From NCBI GenBank assembly GCA_947044365.1, contig OX345644.1, forward strand, positions 1,492,237-1,556,236: DNA of 64,000 nucleotides, given 5' to 3'. The position numbers and the translations under genes are program-made. This stretch comes from Petrosia ficiformis. Taxonomy: Eukaryota > Porifera > Demospongiae > Haplosclerida > Petrosiidae. Positions within the stretch are counted from its first letter, which is position 1, and each line of letters opens with the position of its first letter. The notes below the pieces were generated by a model. The model worked only from the letters and a program-made list of their open reading frames with translations. It was not told the DNA's origin and did not search any database. Shown here one piece after another: positions 1 to 12,800 of the stretch.

Positions 1-69
1 AAATGACTATTATTAAAATAATCTGTCTATCTATGTTCATCCATTCATTAAACTTTCCATTCACCTGTC

Positions 70-135
70 AATCTGTCTATCTATCTATCTATCAATCTAT
101 CTATCTATATATCTATCTATCTATCTATTTATCTG

Positions 136-200
<65 letters not shown>

Positions 201-269
201 GTATATATGTATGTACATGTATGTATATATATATATATAATTATATATTATATTTATACATATATATAT

Positions 270-305
<36 letters not shown>

Positions 306-306
306 A

Positions 307-337
<31 letters not shown>

Positions 338-345
338 TATCTATC
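70..345. repeat. ATCT / AT microsatellite
   Basis: Interrupted (atct)n and (at)n tracts. Open frames here are only repeat translations. Confidence 0.95.
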
Positions 346-372
346 CTTCTATCCTAAAGGGGAAATAAAACC

Positions 373-3300
373 ATGATACATTCCTTTATGGTTGAAACAG
401 CTCCTGCGTTGAGGTATGCAATATAATACATATATAGAAGATACATCTTATCAGTTCTTTTCATTACTAGTGGACCATGGACACAAGTGGGTAAATATAG
501 GGCAGATTTGTTAGGTCCTGAAGAAATGGATCAACCACGTGAGTTTATGTACTGTATGTATGTATGTATGTATGTATGTACGTATGTATGTATGTATGTA
601 TGTATGTATCTGTATGTATGTATGTATGTATGTATGTATGTATGTATGTATGTATCTGTATGTATGTATGTATGTATGTACATGTATGTATGTATGTATG
701 TATGTATGTTAGCATGTATGTATGTATGTATGTATGTATGTATGTATGTATGTACTATGATATGTAAATATATTTATATAATCATTGGTTCACTTTACTT
801 TGTCAACACAGCTGAGGGACAAGACTTTAAAGGGTTTTACGCAACATCTCAGGTGAGAATTTGGAAAATGTATATGTACACATGTAGTGGAGACTATACC
901 TTTCCATTATACAGTACTGGAGGATTGTTGTTGCTGATAATTATGGTGATCAATGGACAGCTATTAGTAGTATTGAGTTTTATGGAATAGGTCAGTCAGC
1001 GTGATGAATCATAAAACACACATACATGATACATATACATACATGTATACATAGAATTATAACACATACATGAATATACACATACACACATACATACACT
1101 TATTACATTCACATATACACTTATTACACTCACACATCTATATCACACTCACAAACATACACTCACATACAGGGGTGTGGAAACATTGAGCCAACTGCCG
1201 GACATTTTGGCCTATTTTTGCCACTCTTGTCCTGCTCCCCATATACTTTGTATACAGTTCAGTTTCGTTTTACCGGACATTCACTAGATTTATCGGACAA
1301 TGTCCTGCATGACTGGCTGTTTCCACACCCCTGCTCACATACACTTATTACATTCATATATACTCACTCACACATACTCTTAATACACGCACACATACAC
1401 ACTTATTACACTTACACAATTATATTCATTATAGAGGTGGGACTTATTGATTGGTTTCGTGACATGAACTTTGGCAAGTACATCAAAAAGTTTGTAAAAC
1501 AGGTTCGAATATGACTACTGTATTCACTATATAATAATGTAATATACAATAATAATATGTGACTTTGGATTTGAAAATCAGCCATTTGGAATTTATTCAA
1601 ACACATTTTAAATACTTCATATTTGGCCATTTGTACATGTAGCCACTGAACTAAATGTAGTAACTCCTCCAGACTGCCACGCCCTACAGGCGAAAGATGG
1701 TCTGGAACAGTTGCTTCAAGTTCTTGGCACAAGTGTCAAATGTCTTTTCTACTCAAAATGGCAATCGTTACAATGATTGTCCTTTTAGAGTTGAAAAGAC
1801 GTTTGGACCAAGAATTTGAAACAACTGTTCTAGACTGTCTTTTGCTTGTAAGATGTAACGGTCTGTGGACAAGACTACATTTAGTTCAGTGGCTACAAAA
1901 TGGATGAATATGATCATATTCAGCCATTTTGTAGCCACTGAACTAAATTTAGTCATGCTCCCAGACTGCCACACCCTACAGGCGAAAGACAGTCTGGATT
2001 CTGAAACAGTTGGTTCAAATTCTTGGTCCAAGCGTCAAGCGTCTTTTCAACTCAAAAAGGACATTCGTTACAATGAATTTCCTTTTTGAGTCTTGACGCT
2101 TGGACAAAGAATTTGAAGCAACTGTTCCAGACTGTTTTCTGCTCATAAGGTGTGGCGATCTGGGGACAAGACTAACTAAATGTGGTTTCCAGGAAGTGCA
2201 ACTACACCTATACCTACGTATATACCAGATTTTGTCTGCTACCTGTACATATCACTGAATAATGATCGTTTAAATGTAAGCCTTTGACTAAATCCCAAAT
2301 GACTGATTTTCGAATCCAAAGTCACATGACTACAGTATTTACTGTATAATAATATAATCTACATGTATATAATTATAATCATTAAGAATTATACTAATAT
2401 TTAATTAATTAATTTTTATTAATTATAATTATTATTCATAGGGTTATAATCAGCTCAGTGACATTGCTATTTTAACTGACGATCATATGAAATTTATTGT
2501 AAGTATTTACATGGTTTTTGTTACATTTGTTACATATATTTGTCTCAAAATCAAGCAAACTGCTATTTGTGAACCATGTGGCTTTCACATGCTATTAACC
2601 GAGAAACTTTAGGTAGATATAATCACCTTAGTTCTATATACTGTCAGTATAGTATAGTAATTACTGTCTCACTACTGTGGTGTTGAATTGACAAGTATAC
2701 GTTAAAACTACTGTTGAACTACTGTAGTGTGAAATGAAACTATTGAGTAATTACCGTACTGTATGGTGACATTTTATTGACATACTGTATATGTATTTAT
2801 GTATAAAAGCAGGAAAGAGGGAAAGGCTGGGAGACCTCTGTCCCCCTCTTGTAATTTTATTGAAGAGGGTTGATGTATACATCAAATGGAGAGTGCTTTG
2901 ACATATGTGATTCCATCATTCCGATAATGAATATATATACATTAGGTACATATACTACACATACATGTACATTCAATTACCTTAAGCCTACTATTAATTG
3001 CATCCACTAAATGTAGCGATTTTGTAATGCAACATGCATTCATTTTAGCAAATTTATCAGCCAGTGTATGCATGCGTGTATATGTGTGTGATTGTGTAAG
3101 TATGTATTTATTGATCATGTGACTCTTCAGGTACCAATTGGTATTGACAGACAAAAGATATTGGCAAGAGCTAAATCATTGCGGAGTATATGTTAGTTAC
3201 AACTACTATATAATATATTATAGTACTATCATAAAATGTGTAATTTTAGACTATCCTCCTGATAATCTGAACTGGGCTGTTAAACCTGTTAATAAGGGAA

Positions 3301-4169
3301 CTGATAGTAAAGTGGTAAGTGTCTGTGTGTGTGTGTGCATGTATGTATGTGTATGTGTATGTACATATATGTTTTTGTGTGTGTGTGTGTGTGTGTCAGA
3401 TTGTGTGTATTGAGTGTATTTGTGTATATACATGTATGTGTGTTTGTGTATATGTATTTGTGTATGTGTGAGTCTGTCCACCTGTCAGTTCATTTGTGTG
3501 TATGTCTGTACATGTTTGTATGTGTTTGTGACTTTGCAGTTTGCATATATGTATATGTGAGTATTATGTGTCCCCTTTTATTACCATAGTTACCAGAATT
3601 CACAGTTATGAGTGACCCATACACAGTTGGAGATCTCGTTCTTATTGTCCATGGTAAGATATCATATGACAATCACATGATCAAAATTTAATATCACATT
3701 ATATCACATGATAACCAGGTGGTGGTCAGGTTATTGGTAAGAATCGTGTACAACTGATATCAAGAAATAATGGCTATCCTTCCAGAGCTAATTTCTCAAA
3801 TATATCAATTACTCCAGGTGTGTGTGTGTGTGTGTGTGTGTTCATATGTATTTGTGTATGTGTGAGTCTGTCCACCTGTCAGTTCATTTGTGTGTATGTC
3901 TGTACATGTTTGTATGTGTTTGTATGTGTATGTATGTACGTATCTATATATATATATGTGATCTATTTTATCTGTAGCTGGAAAATATGAAATAGAGATA
4001 CAAAGTGCTTGTGATCATAATGTTTCTCTGAGAATGGATAGAATGATTGAAATTGGTAAGAATAATATAAGAGACCATCTTTTGAATGCACAACATATAC
4101 ATATACATACATACATACATACATACATACATAGTATACATACATACATACATACATACATACATGCAT

Positions 4170-4218
<49 letters not shown>

Positions 4219-4349
4219 TACATACATACATACACATATATACATATTTACTACATAACAATTCTTTTATAGTGGCTCCTCCAAAACGTCACTCAGAAAT
4301 CGATAGAGTATTCAAAGGATTAGATGACATGCTGAATTTTGATATTTAA
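373..4349 (+). CDS. Discoidin-like / SAM domain protein (5' end possibly incomplete)
   Basis: Twelve exons join in frame with GT-AG introns: 373-413, 471-538, 812-852, 915-990, 1435-1502, 2442-2498, 3131-3191, 3250-3314, 3590-3653, 3719-3817, 3978-4055, 4273-4349, giving 264 aa from ATG 373. Residues about 15-60 contain YWRIVVADNYGDQWTAISSI, typical of a galactose-binding discoidin (F5/8 type C-like) strand pair. Exons 5-7 encode a SAM domain (LIDWFRDMNFGKYIKKF, then ILTDDHMKFI and RQKILARAKSL), a protein-protein interaction module. Exons 8-12 form a C-terminal region that looks like beta strands and that I do not recognise. The first exon also has a good upstream acceptor (tatcctaaag, about 359) with an open frame, so the true start may lie outside the window. 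No signal peptide is seen at ATG 373. Exon joins are strongly supported by phase; function is unknown. Confidence 0.75.
551..770. repeat. (TGTA)n microsatellite
   Basis: About 220 bp of tgta repeats fill intron 2 of the SAM gene. Confidence 0.95.
1170..1333. mobile_element. hAT-type MITE with 8-bp target duplication
   Basis: A 164-bp element starts caggggtgtggaaac and ends with its complement gtttccacacccctg. The inverted similarity continues inward through tgccggacatt/aatgtcctgca with mismatches. The flanks 1162-1169 and 1334-1341 are both ctcacata, a perfect 8-bp duplication as made by hAT transposases. It lies in intron 4 of the SAM gene and has no coding capacity. Confidence 0.88.
1560..2326. 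mobile_element. Nested fold-back (inverted repeat) element
   Basis: Outer arms pair: gtgactttggatttgaaaat at 1560 against its near-complement at 2307-2326. Inside are two successive fold-backs of about 280 bp (roughly 1627-1905 and 1920-2190). Each begins with tgtagccactgaactaaat, has a centre near a ggacattcgttacaatga palindrome, and returns through complementary sequence. It lies in intron 5 of the SAM gene. The family is not recognised. Confidence 0.7.
2620..2789. mobile_element. Mariner-like MITE, 5'-truncated copy
   Basis: About 165 bp matches, in reverse orientation, the fuller copy at 54666-54872. The right terminal repeat (atggtgacattttattgaca) is retained and the left one is missing. 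Confidence 0.7.
3316..4250. repeat. GT-rich and CATA/CA microsatellites in introns
   Basis: Introns of the SAM gene hold (gt)n and tgtatg-rich tracts at 3316-3540 and 3818-3950, and (cata)n plus (ca)n at 4095-4245. A segment near 3845-3920 nearly repeats 3443-3520 (gtgtgagtctgtccacctgt), an intron-to-intron duplication. Confidence 0.85.
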
Positions 4350-5245
4350 TTTCAATTTTAAATTATGAATTTCATCTCACCAGTAACTGTTATGATAATT
4401 ATTATGTAACTATAATTATATATTTAAATATGTTAATAACCTTTAACATAATTATAATTATTATTAATTTATAATTTATAATTATTAACCACTGGCTATG
4501 CTTTACTGATGCTGAGCTTTGCATTGTGTAAATAGATAATAACATAATTTATGTACTAATTGTGGGAATAGCTAACTTTAATTAATAGAGCTAATGAAAT
4601 AACAACACAGACAGGAAGCTCTGTTCGTCTCCACTTACCTGAATTAGAACATGTTATTTTTCATTATTGCTGTCTCAGTATTATTAAACCAAATTTACAT
4701 AACAATCCAGCTCCTGTAAATTTAAAGTGAAAAGACCTGCCTTGTGAGTTCAGTGTATCTGTTCTGACATGAAATACTTACATACATAGTTTTAGTGTGA
4801 AGTGTGAATGACAATCTAACTTGAAGTTTCTTTCGCAAATCTTAATGTGATATCTGTAGGCCTCCTCAAACCAAACATATATATGTTTGTGTTTCTTGGT
4901 CCTCTCCCTTATATGAATATTATATTGAACTATCTATAAACACTTACTAGGGAGCTGAAAATATCTCATTGCCATATTTATCAATACAATTATATATATA
5001 TATAATTATAGTATTGCATACATACATACATACATACTTACATACGTACATATATACATACGTACATACATACACACACACACTCATGTACATACAATGT
5101 ACACAGTTTACATAATAACTGGTGAGCAAAACATTCATCACATGATGATTAGGGATTATATCCTGTTTACATAGTTAAAGTCAGGTACATATCAGACAAA
5201 CTTCAAAAGCAGCCATAGAAGTAGTAAAATAGCAACTCTTTCATC
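4350..5245. other. Intergenic, no gene seen
   Basis: AT-rich spacer between the SAM gene and the death/ankyrin gene, with a (cata)n tract at about 5018-5080. Presumably it holds the SAM gene 3' end and the next promoter. No coding exon with good splice sites was found. Confidence 0.6.
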
Positions 5246-8200
5246 ATGTCTAGACCAAATCTAAAACAACTATATGAGGAATTACAACCCATTAGCACAA
5301 AATGGAAACTTTTCGGAACTTTCTTAGATGTGCCAAATAATGCACTTGATCCAATACATGAAGACAACAAGATTGTTGATGAAAAGCTATATACTTTGTG
5401 CCGTCAATGGCTTGAAATAAAACCTCGTGGTATATGGTATGATATTGTGACAGCTTTGAGGAAAATAAAGAGACTAGATTTAGCACACAGATTGGAAGAG
5501 AAGTTTATAAAACCGCCTTCAAAGGACACTTCAAATGACAGATCAGACCCAATGTCTACATCATTATCACTTCCATACCAGCCAGTTGTTACTTCTTTAC
5601 CAAATCCTATTGAAATAGATGATAAGATTTGTACACACGTAGATGTACCAAAAAAACTCCTAGAAAGTGTTGATGATTTTGTTATTCGTTTCATATTTTT
5701 GCTTACAGAAATACAATCAGCCCTCAAACAGAAGCTACTCAATAATAATTTGAACTTGGAAAAATTGGGACGTTTTATATGTAATTTACTCTCCATTCGC
5801 TATAAACCTCTTTGTGTCACTGAAGGAAGAGATGAAATTGATTCTTTGTTTAGGCTAATCATGGACTATTTGAGTTTCTTACACACACATCTATTTCACA
5901 GTATTGACAAAAAATATCTGAACTGCATGTTTGAAACTGAAATTGAACAGTATGATGACAGCATATATGAATTCATGAAATCAACTGTGATTATTGAGTT
6001 TAAAGAAATGATTCAGAGCAAAAGGTTAGAGAAAAGTGTACCAGTTATTCTTAAACTAAGTCGACGTTGGGAGAAATGTATGCTCGATCATCTTCATCAT
6101 CTTGTTGAGTTTTTGTTCAAAGACAGCAGCTCATTTCTCAAATTCAGTGTAATTCATCATAGTGTATTAACTATAGTGTATATTGCCCCCGAATCTCTCT
6201 ATCTATCACTCATTGTCATGGCTACAGGGAAGGTCAGAAGTATGAGATTGGTTGGTGTACTCAGCGTACAAGTTGGTATTATATTGATGAAATTTGAAAA
6301 TGTTAGTAATATTGAACCATCTCAAGCTTTATTGATTGCTGCTAAGGTCACTCATAACAAGATCGGTGACGATATTAAACTTTTAGTTAACATTGGAGGT
6401 GATGTAAATATTAAAGACAAGTCTGGTCACACACCATTGTTAATAGCTGCATTTAAAGGTAATTTATTTGCTCTGAATGCATTACTGGAGTCAAAAGCTG
6501 ATCCTGATATTCAAATTGATGGTGTTCTTACAGCATTGTTTGTAGCTAGTGTGGAAGGACATCACCAATGTGTCAAGTTACTACTCCAGTCAAAATCAGA
6601 TCCTGATATTCAAGATAATGAGGGTGTTACAGCATTGCATGCTGCTGCTCAACATGGACATCACCAGTGTGTTGATCTACTACTCAAGTCCAAAGCTAAT
6701 CCTGATATGCAAACACACAGTTATGGTATTACATCCTTGCATTTAGCTAGTCGAAGTGGACACCATGAGTGTGTTGATCTACTACTCCAGTCAAAAGCTG
6801 ATCCTGATATACAAGATTGTGATGGTATTACGGCATTATATCTCGCCAGTCAAAATGGAAATCGCCAGTGCGTTAATTTGCTGCTCCAATCAAAAGCTAA
6901 TCCTGATATTCAAGATCGTAATCGTAAAACACCCTTGCATGTAGCTAGTGAAATTGGTGATTGCATGTGTGTTGATCTACTACTCCAGTCAAGAGCTGGA
7001 CCTAATATTCAAGACCATAATGGTGCTACAGCATTATACATCGCCAGTCAAAATGGAAATCAACAGTGTGTTGATCTACTACTCCAATCAAAAACTAATC
7101 CTGATATTCAAACTACTGACTCTGTTACAGCACTGTATGTAGCTAGTGAAAGAGGACACCCCCAATGTGTTGATCTACTACTCCAGTCAAAAGCTAAGCC
7201 TGATATTCAACGTAATGATAGTACTACAGCATTGCATGCAGCTAGTTATGAAGGACTTTACCAGTGTGTTGATCTACTACTCTAGTCAAAAGCTAATCCT
7301 GATATTCAAACTACTGACTCTGTTACAGCACTGTATGTAGGTAGTGAAAGAGGACACCCCCAATGTGTTGATCTACTACTCCAGTCAAAAGCTAAGCCTG
7401 ATATTCAACGTAATAACGGTACTACAGCATTGCATGCAGCTAGTTATGAAGGACATTACCAGTGTGTTGATCTACTACTCAAATCAAAAGCAGATCCCAA
7501 TATTCAAGATAATAATGGTGTTACAGCATTGTATTTTGCAAGTAATAAGGGACATCACCAATGTCTTGATCTACTGCTGCAATCAAAAGCTGATCCTAAT
7601 ATTCAAGATAATAATCGTGTTACAGCATTGTATTCAGCTAGTGGAAAGGGGCATTCCCAATGTGTTGATCTGTTGCTCCAATCAAAAGCTAATCCTAATA
7701 TCAATTGCTACAATGGTGCTACTGCATTACACACAGCTAGTTATGAAGGTCATTACCAGTGTATTTATCTACAACTCCAGTCCACAGCTGATCCTAATAT
7801 TCAAGATAATTACGGTAATACAGCATTAATTTTAACTAGTCAAAACGGATATTACAAGTGTGTTGAACTACTTCTCTATTCAAAAGCTAATCCTAATATT
7901 TGCACTAATAATGGTGTTACAGCTTTACTTGCAGCTAGTCAAAACGGACATCACCAGTGTGTTGATTTACTTCTCCATTCAAATGCTAACCCTGATATTC
8001 AAGATAAAAATGGTACTACAGCATTGCTCATAGCTATTTACCGAGGACATCGCCAGTGTGTCGATTTACTACTTCAATCAAAAGCTGATCCTGATATTCA
8101 GAATAAAAATGGCATTACAGCATTGTATATAGCTAGTCAAGAGGGTCATTACCAGTATGTTGATTTACTACTACAGTCAAAAGCTGATCCTGACATCCAA

Positions 8201-9103
8201 ACTGAAAATGGGGTTACAGCATTGATTATAGCTACTCACAATAGACATCACCAGTGTGTTAATTTACTACTCCAATCAAAAGCTAATCTTCATATTCAAG
8301 CTAATGACTGTATTACCCCTTTGATAAAAGCGATTAGTAATAATGATCACCAGATTGTTATGATGTTACTGAAACACAATGCTGATCCTAATGCTATAAC
8401 TTATCACTCTAGTCCACTTTCTCTTGCTTGTTGGCATGGACACTTATCAATAGTATATCTTCTTTTACAGTATGGTGCACTCGTAGAAATACAAGATAGC
8501 ATACCTTCTATAATAGTTGCAGTATATGAAAGTTGTTATGATATTGTGAAAGTTCTAATCAATGCTGGTGCTAATGTCAATGTACAATATGGATGTAATG
8601 TTTCAACACCTCTTATGGTAGCCTCTGGACGTGGTAATCTACATATGGTTGAGTTGCTTCTTCAATCCAGAGCTGATATATCAGTAAAAAATAAGTATGG
8701 ATATACAGCTTATGATGCTGCTGTTGCTACTGAACATCACGACATAATAACATTATTAGCTTGTAAGATATATGATCAAGCTCAGGAGCATTTATCACCT
8801 TCTGAGGCATCTAAAAGTCCTGAGATAACGAAGGATGATGATATATCACAACTCAGTGATATGATAGAGTCTCATTCACACATTAAAACTGATTCACAGC
8901 AAACACGCCAATCTAACAATGATTCAGAAGCTGTTTCACAACAACATCCTGTTGAACACACTGATCGTCACACGAAAAAAGAAGCCATTAATTCTATAAT
9001 CAATTCACTTCAAGCCTTGCTTCAAGCAAGCTACAAATTCTCAACAAAGAATATCGAATTAATGTTTAAAAACCAAGTTGTGATTGTTGCACCGAGTGCT
9101 TAA
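5246..9103 (+). CDS. Death domain-ankyrin repeat protein, interrupted by one nonsense codon
   Basis: A single intronless frame of 1,286 codons is broken only by TAG at 7283-7285 (codon 680). Residues about 5-90 form a death-like domain (LDLAHRLEEKF at its end). About 120-350 is a helical region I do not recognise. About 361-1170 holds roughly 24 ankyrin repeats of 33 aa (GHHQCVDLLLQSKADPDIQ pattern). The tail of about 115 aa is Ser/Gln-rich. The stop replaces the CAG found at the same place in neighbouring repeats (ctactactccag to ctactactctag). It falls at the end of the first copy of a 198-bp, two-repeat tandem duplication (about 7088-7285 / 7286-7483). AATAAA overlaps the natural stop. Death domain plus ankyrins suggests an intracellular signalling adaptor (inference). 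It may be a null allele, a recent pseudogene, or a sequencing error. Confidence 0.85.
7088..7483 (+). repeat. 198-bp tandem duplication of two ankyrin repeats
   Basis: 7286-7483 repeats 7088-7285 with only a few substitutions, far fewer than separate the other ankyrin units, so it is recent. The first copy carries the TAG. Confidence 0.85.
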
Positions 9104-9824
9104 TAAAAATTTTACTTATTTTTTGTTGATATTTTACTATGGTTTTTGCTATTAAACTATAAAAATGTGTATTAACGTTTGATAAATAATATTTGCTATT
9201 ACATGTATTAAGATTTTATTATCTGGTTAATATTAATATTCAAAGTTCTAATTATAAGAGCAATAATAATATATTAGTGTTAGCTGTCAATTTTAAAGTA
9301 TAGTCAATTCACTTTAACCAATTATTATATCCTACACGAACCAATTTTCAAATATCAAACTGTGTTTCCTGCTTTCGGCAATGCTTCAAATTTTTAAAAT
9401 TGCAATTGCAAGTTTTTAATTGGAATACTAAACTTTTTTCAAGTTTTAAAATTTTTGTAGTTAATATTTACTTTTAGATTTACATGAAATAATAATGTTC
9501 AAAGAAATCACTCAGTTATGTGATCATATTTCTACTACTAGACAGCTACAAATCTGATACGGTTATTAATTTTAAAACATGACATAGTAATAATTGCTAT
9601 TAACTACAGTTATTGTGCAATTGGAAGAACAGATAACAACAATAATAACAATTATACAATTGTATGTTAGTATTAGCCTGTCATTTATTTGCAATATAAT
9701 TATTTATTCTAATTTTTAAAACTAGACAATCAACACACAATCTAATCTTTATGTAGAGAGAAAGACATCTTAGTCCTGCAAAATGAAAAGAAAGAAAATA
9801 AATAACAAGATTCATAACTGTACT
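9104..9824. other. Intergenic, no gene seen
   Basis: Very AT-rich spacer between the 3' ends of two convergent genes (death/ankyrin gene and receptor A). No exon or repeat of note was found. Confidence 0.6.
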
Positions 9825-12800
9825 TCACTTTTCTAGGGGGATTATACTCATGGCACTCATGCAGTTCAAAGATAAATTACATTTTGTAAAAGCTAAACTG
9901 AGTATCATATATCCTGTATATATATATATGTCACAACTTACTATTAGCAATGGATTCCTTCCAGCACAGACACTATACCTGCTGAACAACTTGCATAGTG
10001 AAGAATATGTGCCACCTTCAGAATCGAATTTACGCCAATTACAAAGAAGTTCATAAAACTGGTCAGTAGGTGTCCGTCGATGTTTACCAATAATCACAGC
10101 TGCTTTTTGCGAGCAGAGCACTTGATGACCGAACAAGCGAGGATCATGCCTTCGAGCCATACAATCGGCAAGGGTTTTGAGAGTTTTATCGCTGATCCGT
10201 TTATTGGCTTTGACAGTGTCAAAGAGTTTTTCGATAATCACTCTGGGAATACCTTCGAATAGATCAAATGTTAGAACATCCTTCAGAAGCATATAGTTCC
10301 CATCAATACCTTTGACATTCACGCTTTCATTCATCATGGCTATTACAATGTTTTTCATGTGTACTTCACTATAAATACCATTTGATTGCCGCATCAAGGT
10401 CTCTCCAACACGTAAGAATGGACATAGTTGTTTGTAAAATGAAAGGATTGCATCGATGATGGCACTACGAATTTCAACATGACTGACTATTGATGTTTCT
10501 TCGGAGGAGACGATGAATACAACAGCTTTGTTTCGCTCAAATGTTTCTATAGCCACCTTGGTTTCATTCTCATTTCTATAAATGAGATTTCCATTCCATA
10601 ATGAGCAGTGTTGTAGTGGCTCTGTTAGTTTGCATTGTGGACCAAATGGAAACATGTAAGCAAAATAAAGAAACAATATTTGTGTGAACCATTTTGGGAA
10701 ATAGGATGCTTCTTCTTGACATCTCAAGACCCAAGTGGATACGTATGAATGATCATACAAAAGGCTCTCACTCTCTCCTTTATATGGAAGGAACAGTGGA
10801 AAGAAGAAAAAGTCAGATAATACTGACTCAGCATTTTGCTTGAAAATAACAGATAGTGAACGACTATTTAATACTTGACAAATATGCAAATACTGTAATA
10901 GATGAATACAAGCTTTATCATCTATTTCAGGAGATAGATTCTGTAGATCTGAACGATGGAGAATTGGGCTGTAAGCTTGTGGACGATATACATCAGGTCT
11001 GATCTTTTGAATAATTGGTAGTAAGACTTTAGCTAGATCTAAGATTATCCAGCTTTCTATGAGGCTTTCCTTATTTCTTAAGAATGTGATTATTGCTCTG
11101 TTAGATAAATCTAAAAGAACATCTATCAACTTTATAGAATCAATAGAATATGAAGGAACTTGGTGTTTTAGATTGGATGTGAAATTTGAAACCTTTATTG
11201 CTGAACAAGACGTTTCTATCGAAAGCAGATGCTTATATAAAAGATACAAATCTGGAAGAGATGAACTGGTGGATCTGGTAATCTTGTTTGAAAATCTTTC
11301 AATCGTTTGATTAAGCACCTGTTTGTAGTTAGTGGTTCTGTCAACGTGTATGGTCTCTAAGAATTCAAACTCTCTGTACAACTTCAAAGCTTTTTCGACA
11401 ATACATTTGACATCTTGCTCCAACTCTTCCTTTGCCTCTCCTGTGATTGCTACCGCTAATCCAAATGTTGCTGTGGTCGAGGAAGCTATGCAACATACCA
11501 ACTGTAACCAGTAATATAACTGCTGTGTTGCTTTCTGACCTCTCCGATGGGAGCGAATACTTACCACAAATAAAGATGGTGTTGTGATGGCCAATGGACT
11601 ATCATCACCACTGTCAAACTGGACATGATCTGGAACTGCATAAATTGTTCTTTTCCCACCATTGTTAGGCAGGGGTATTACACCTGGACAGATGGGGCCA
11701 GTTGACATATCTTCCACCAATGCAGAATAGAATGGACTTGTTTCACCAAGTATCAGAACCTTGACAGATGATTCTATGTTACCACATCTAGATTGAAGGA
11801 TATTCATAACTCCTTTGCTGATAGCATAATGAAATGGAGTTTTACCATCAGCATCAACAGGGACAGGATTGCATGTTGTACTAAATAAAAGCTCTCTTAC
11901 ACAACCTTCGTGATTGCAAATAGAAGCAAAATGTAAGGCAGCTTTCCCGTCATCACAAGATGCATTTGCATCCACGGACATCTTGTTTACAAGATAGCGA
12001 ACTATTTCATCATGACCTTCTGCACATGCATAATGTAGACAATTATACCCACTATCGTTAGTGTAAGCCAAGTTACAGTTGTGTTTTGTAACTAATACTT
12101 CCACAACTTTAAGCCAGCCATTTATACAAGCTAACTGCACCAAACTAGCATTTGAAACCTCCTTCATTGGAGAGGAAGAACAACTAATAGCTGTTTTAAT
12201 ATGGTCTACAGGAATTGGAAGTGATGAAAGTAGATCTAAGGCCATAGTTTCATCTCTTTGTAGGAAAGCACCAATGCATTCAGAAACAAGACCCATCATG
12301 AGTTGATCCTTAGATTGATGCTCATTCACGAATTTTAGCGCTCTTGTTTCTCTCATCTCTAGCACTTGTCTTCTTAAACCAACTGTTCTATTCCCCTTTC
12401 CTAGTCTTTCTTGAGCTAGCTGGATTTCAAGATTTTGTGAGGACATACCAGTATCTATAATCTGTAAGAAATAAATAGAAGTACCTAAATTATTTATTAT
12501 AATGTTGAAAAAGTTGAAACTAAAAGAAAAGAGACTTGCATACCTGAGCTTGTTTTGTAGTTGTCATTAAAAGTTCACGAAGTTGAAGTTCTTGGAATGC
12601 CTTCTCAATACGTAAAGTAGTTTCCAATTCTCTCAGAGACATTTTCAGATTGTCTACTTCTTTTCTTGTTTCAGTAAGTTCTCTCTCCTTTTTCTCTAGT
12701 TCTCTTTGGAGGGTGTCTTTACTTGCTTGACACTTAAAATATTCAACACTGATTTCTGTGAAGCTGTTATTTACTTTCTCCAAATCTGCTTCGATATCTT

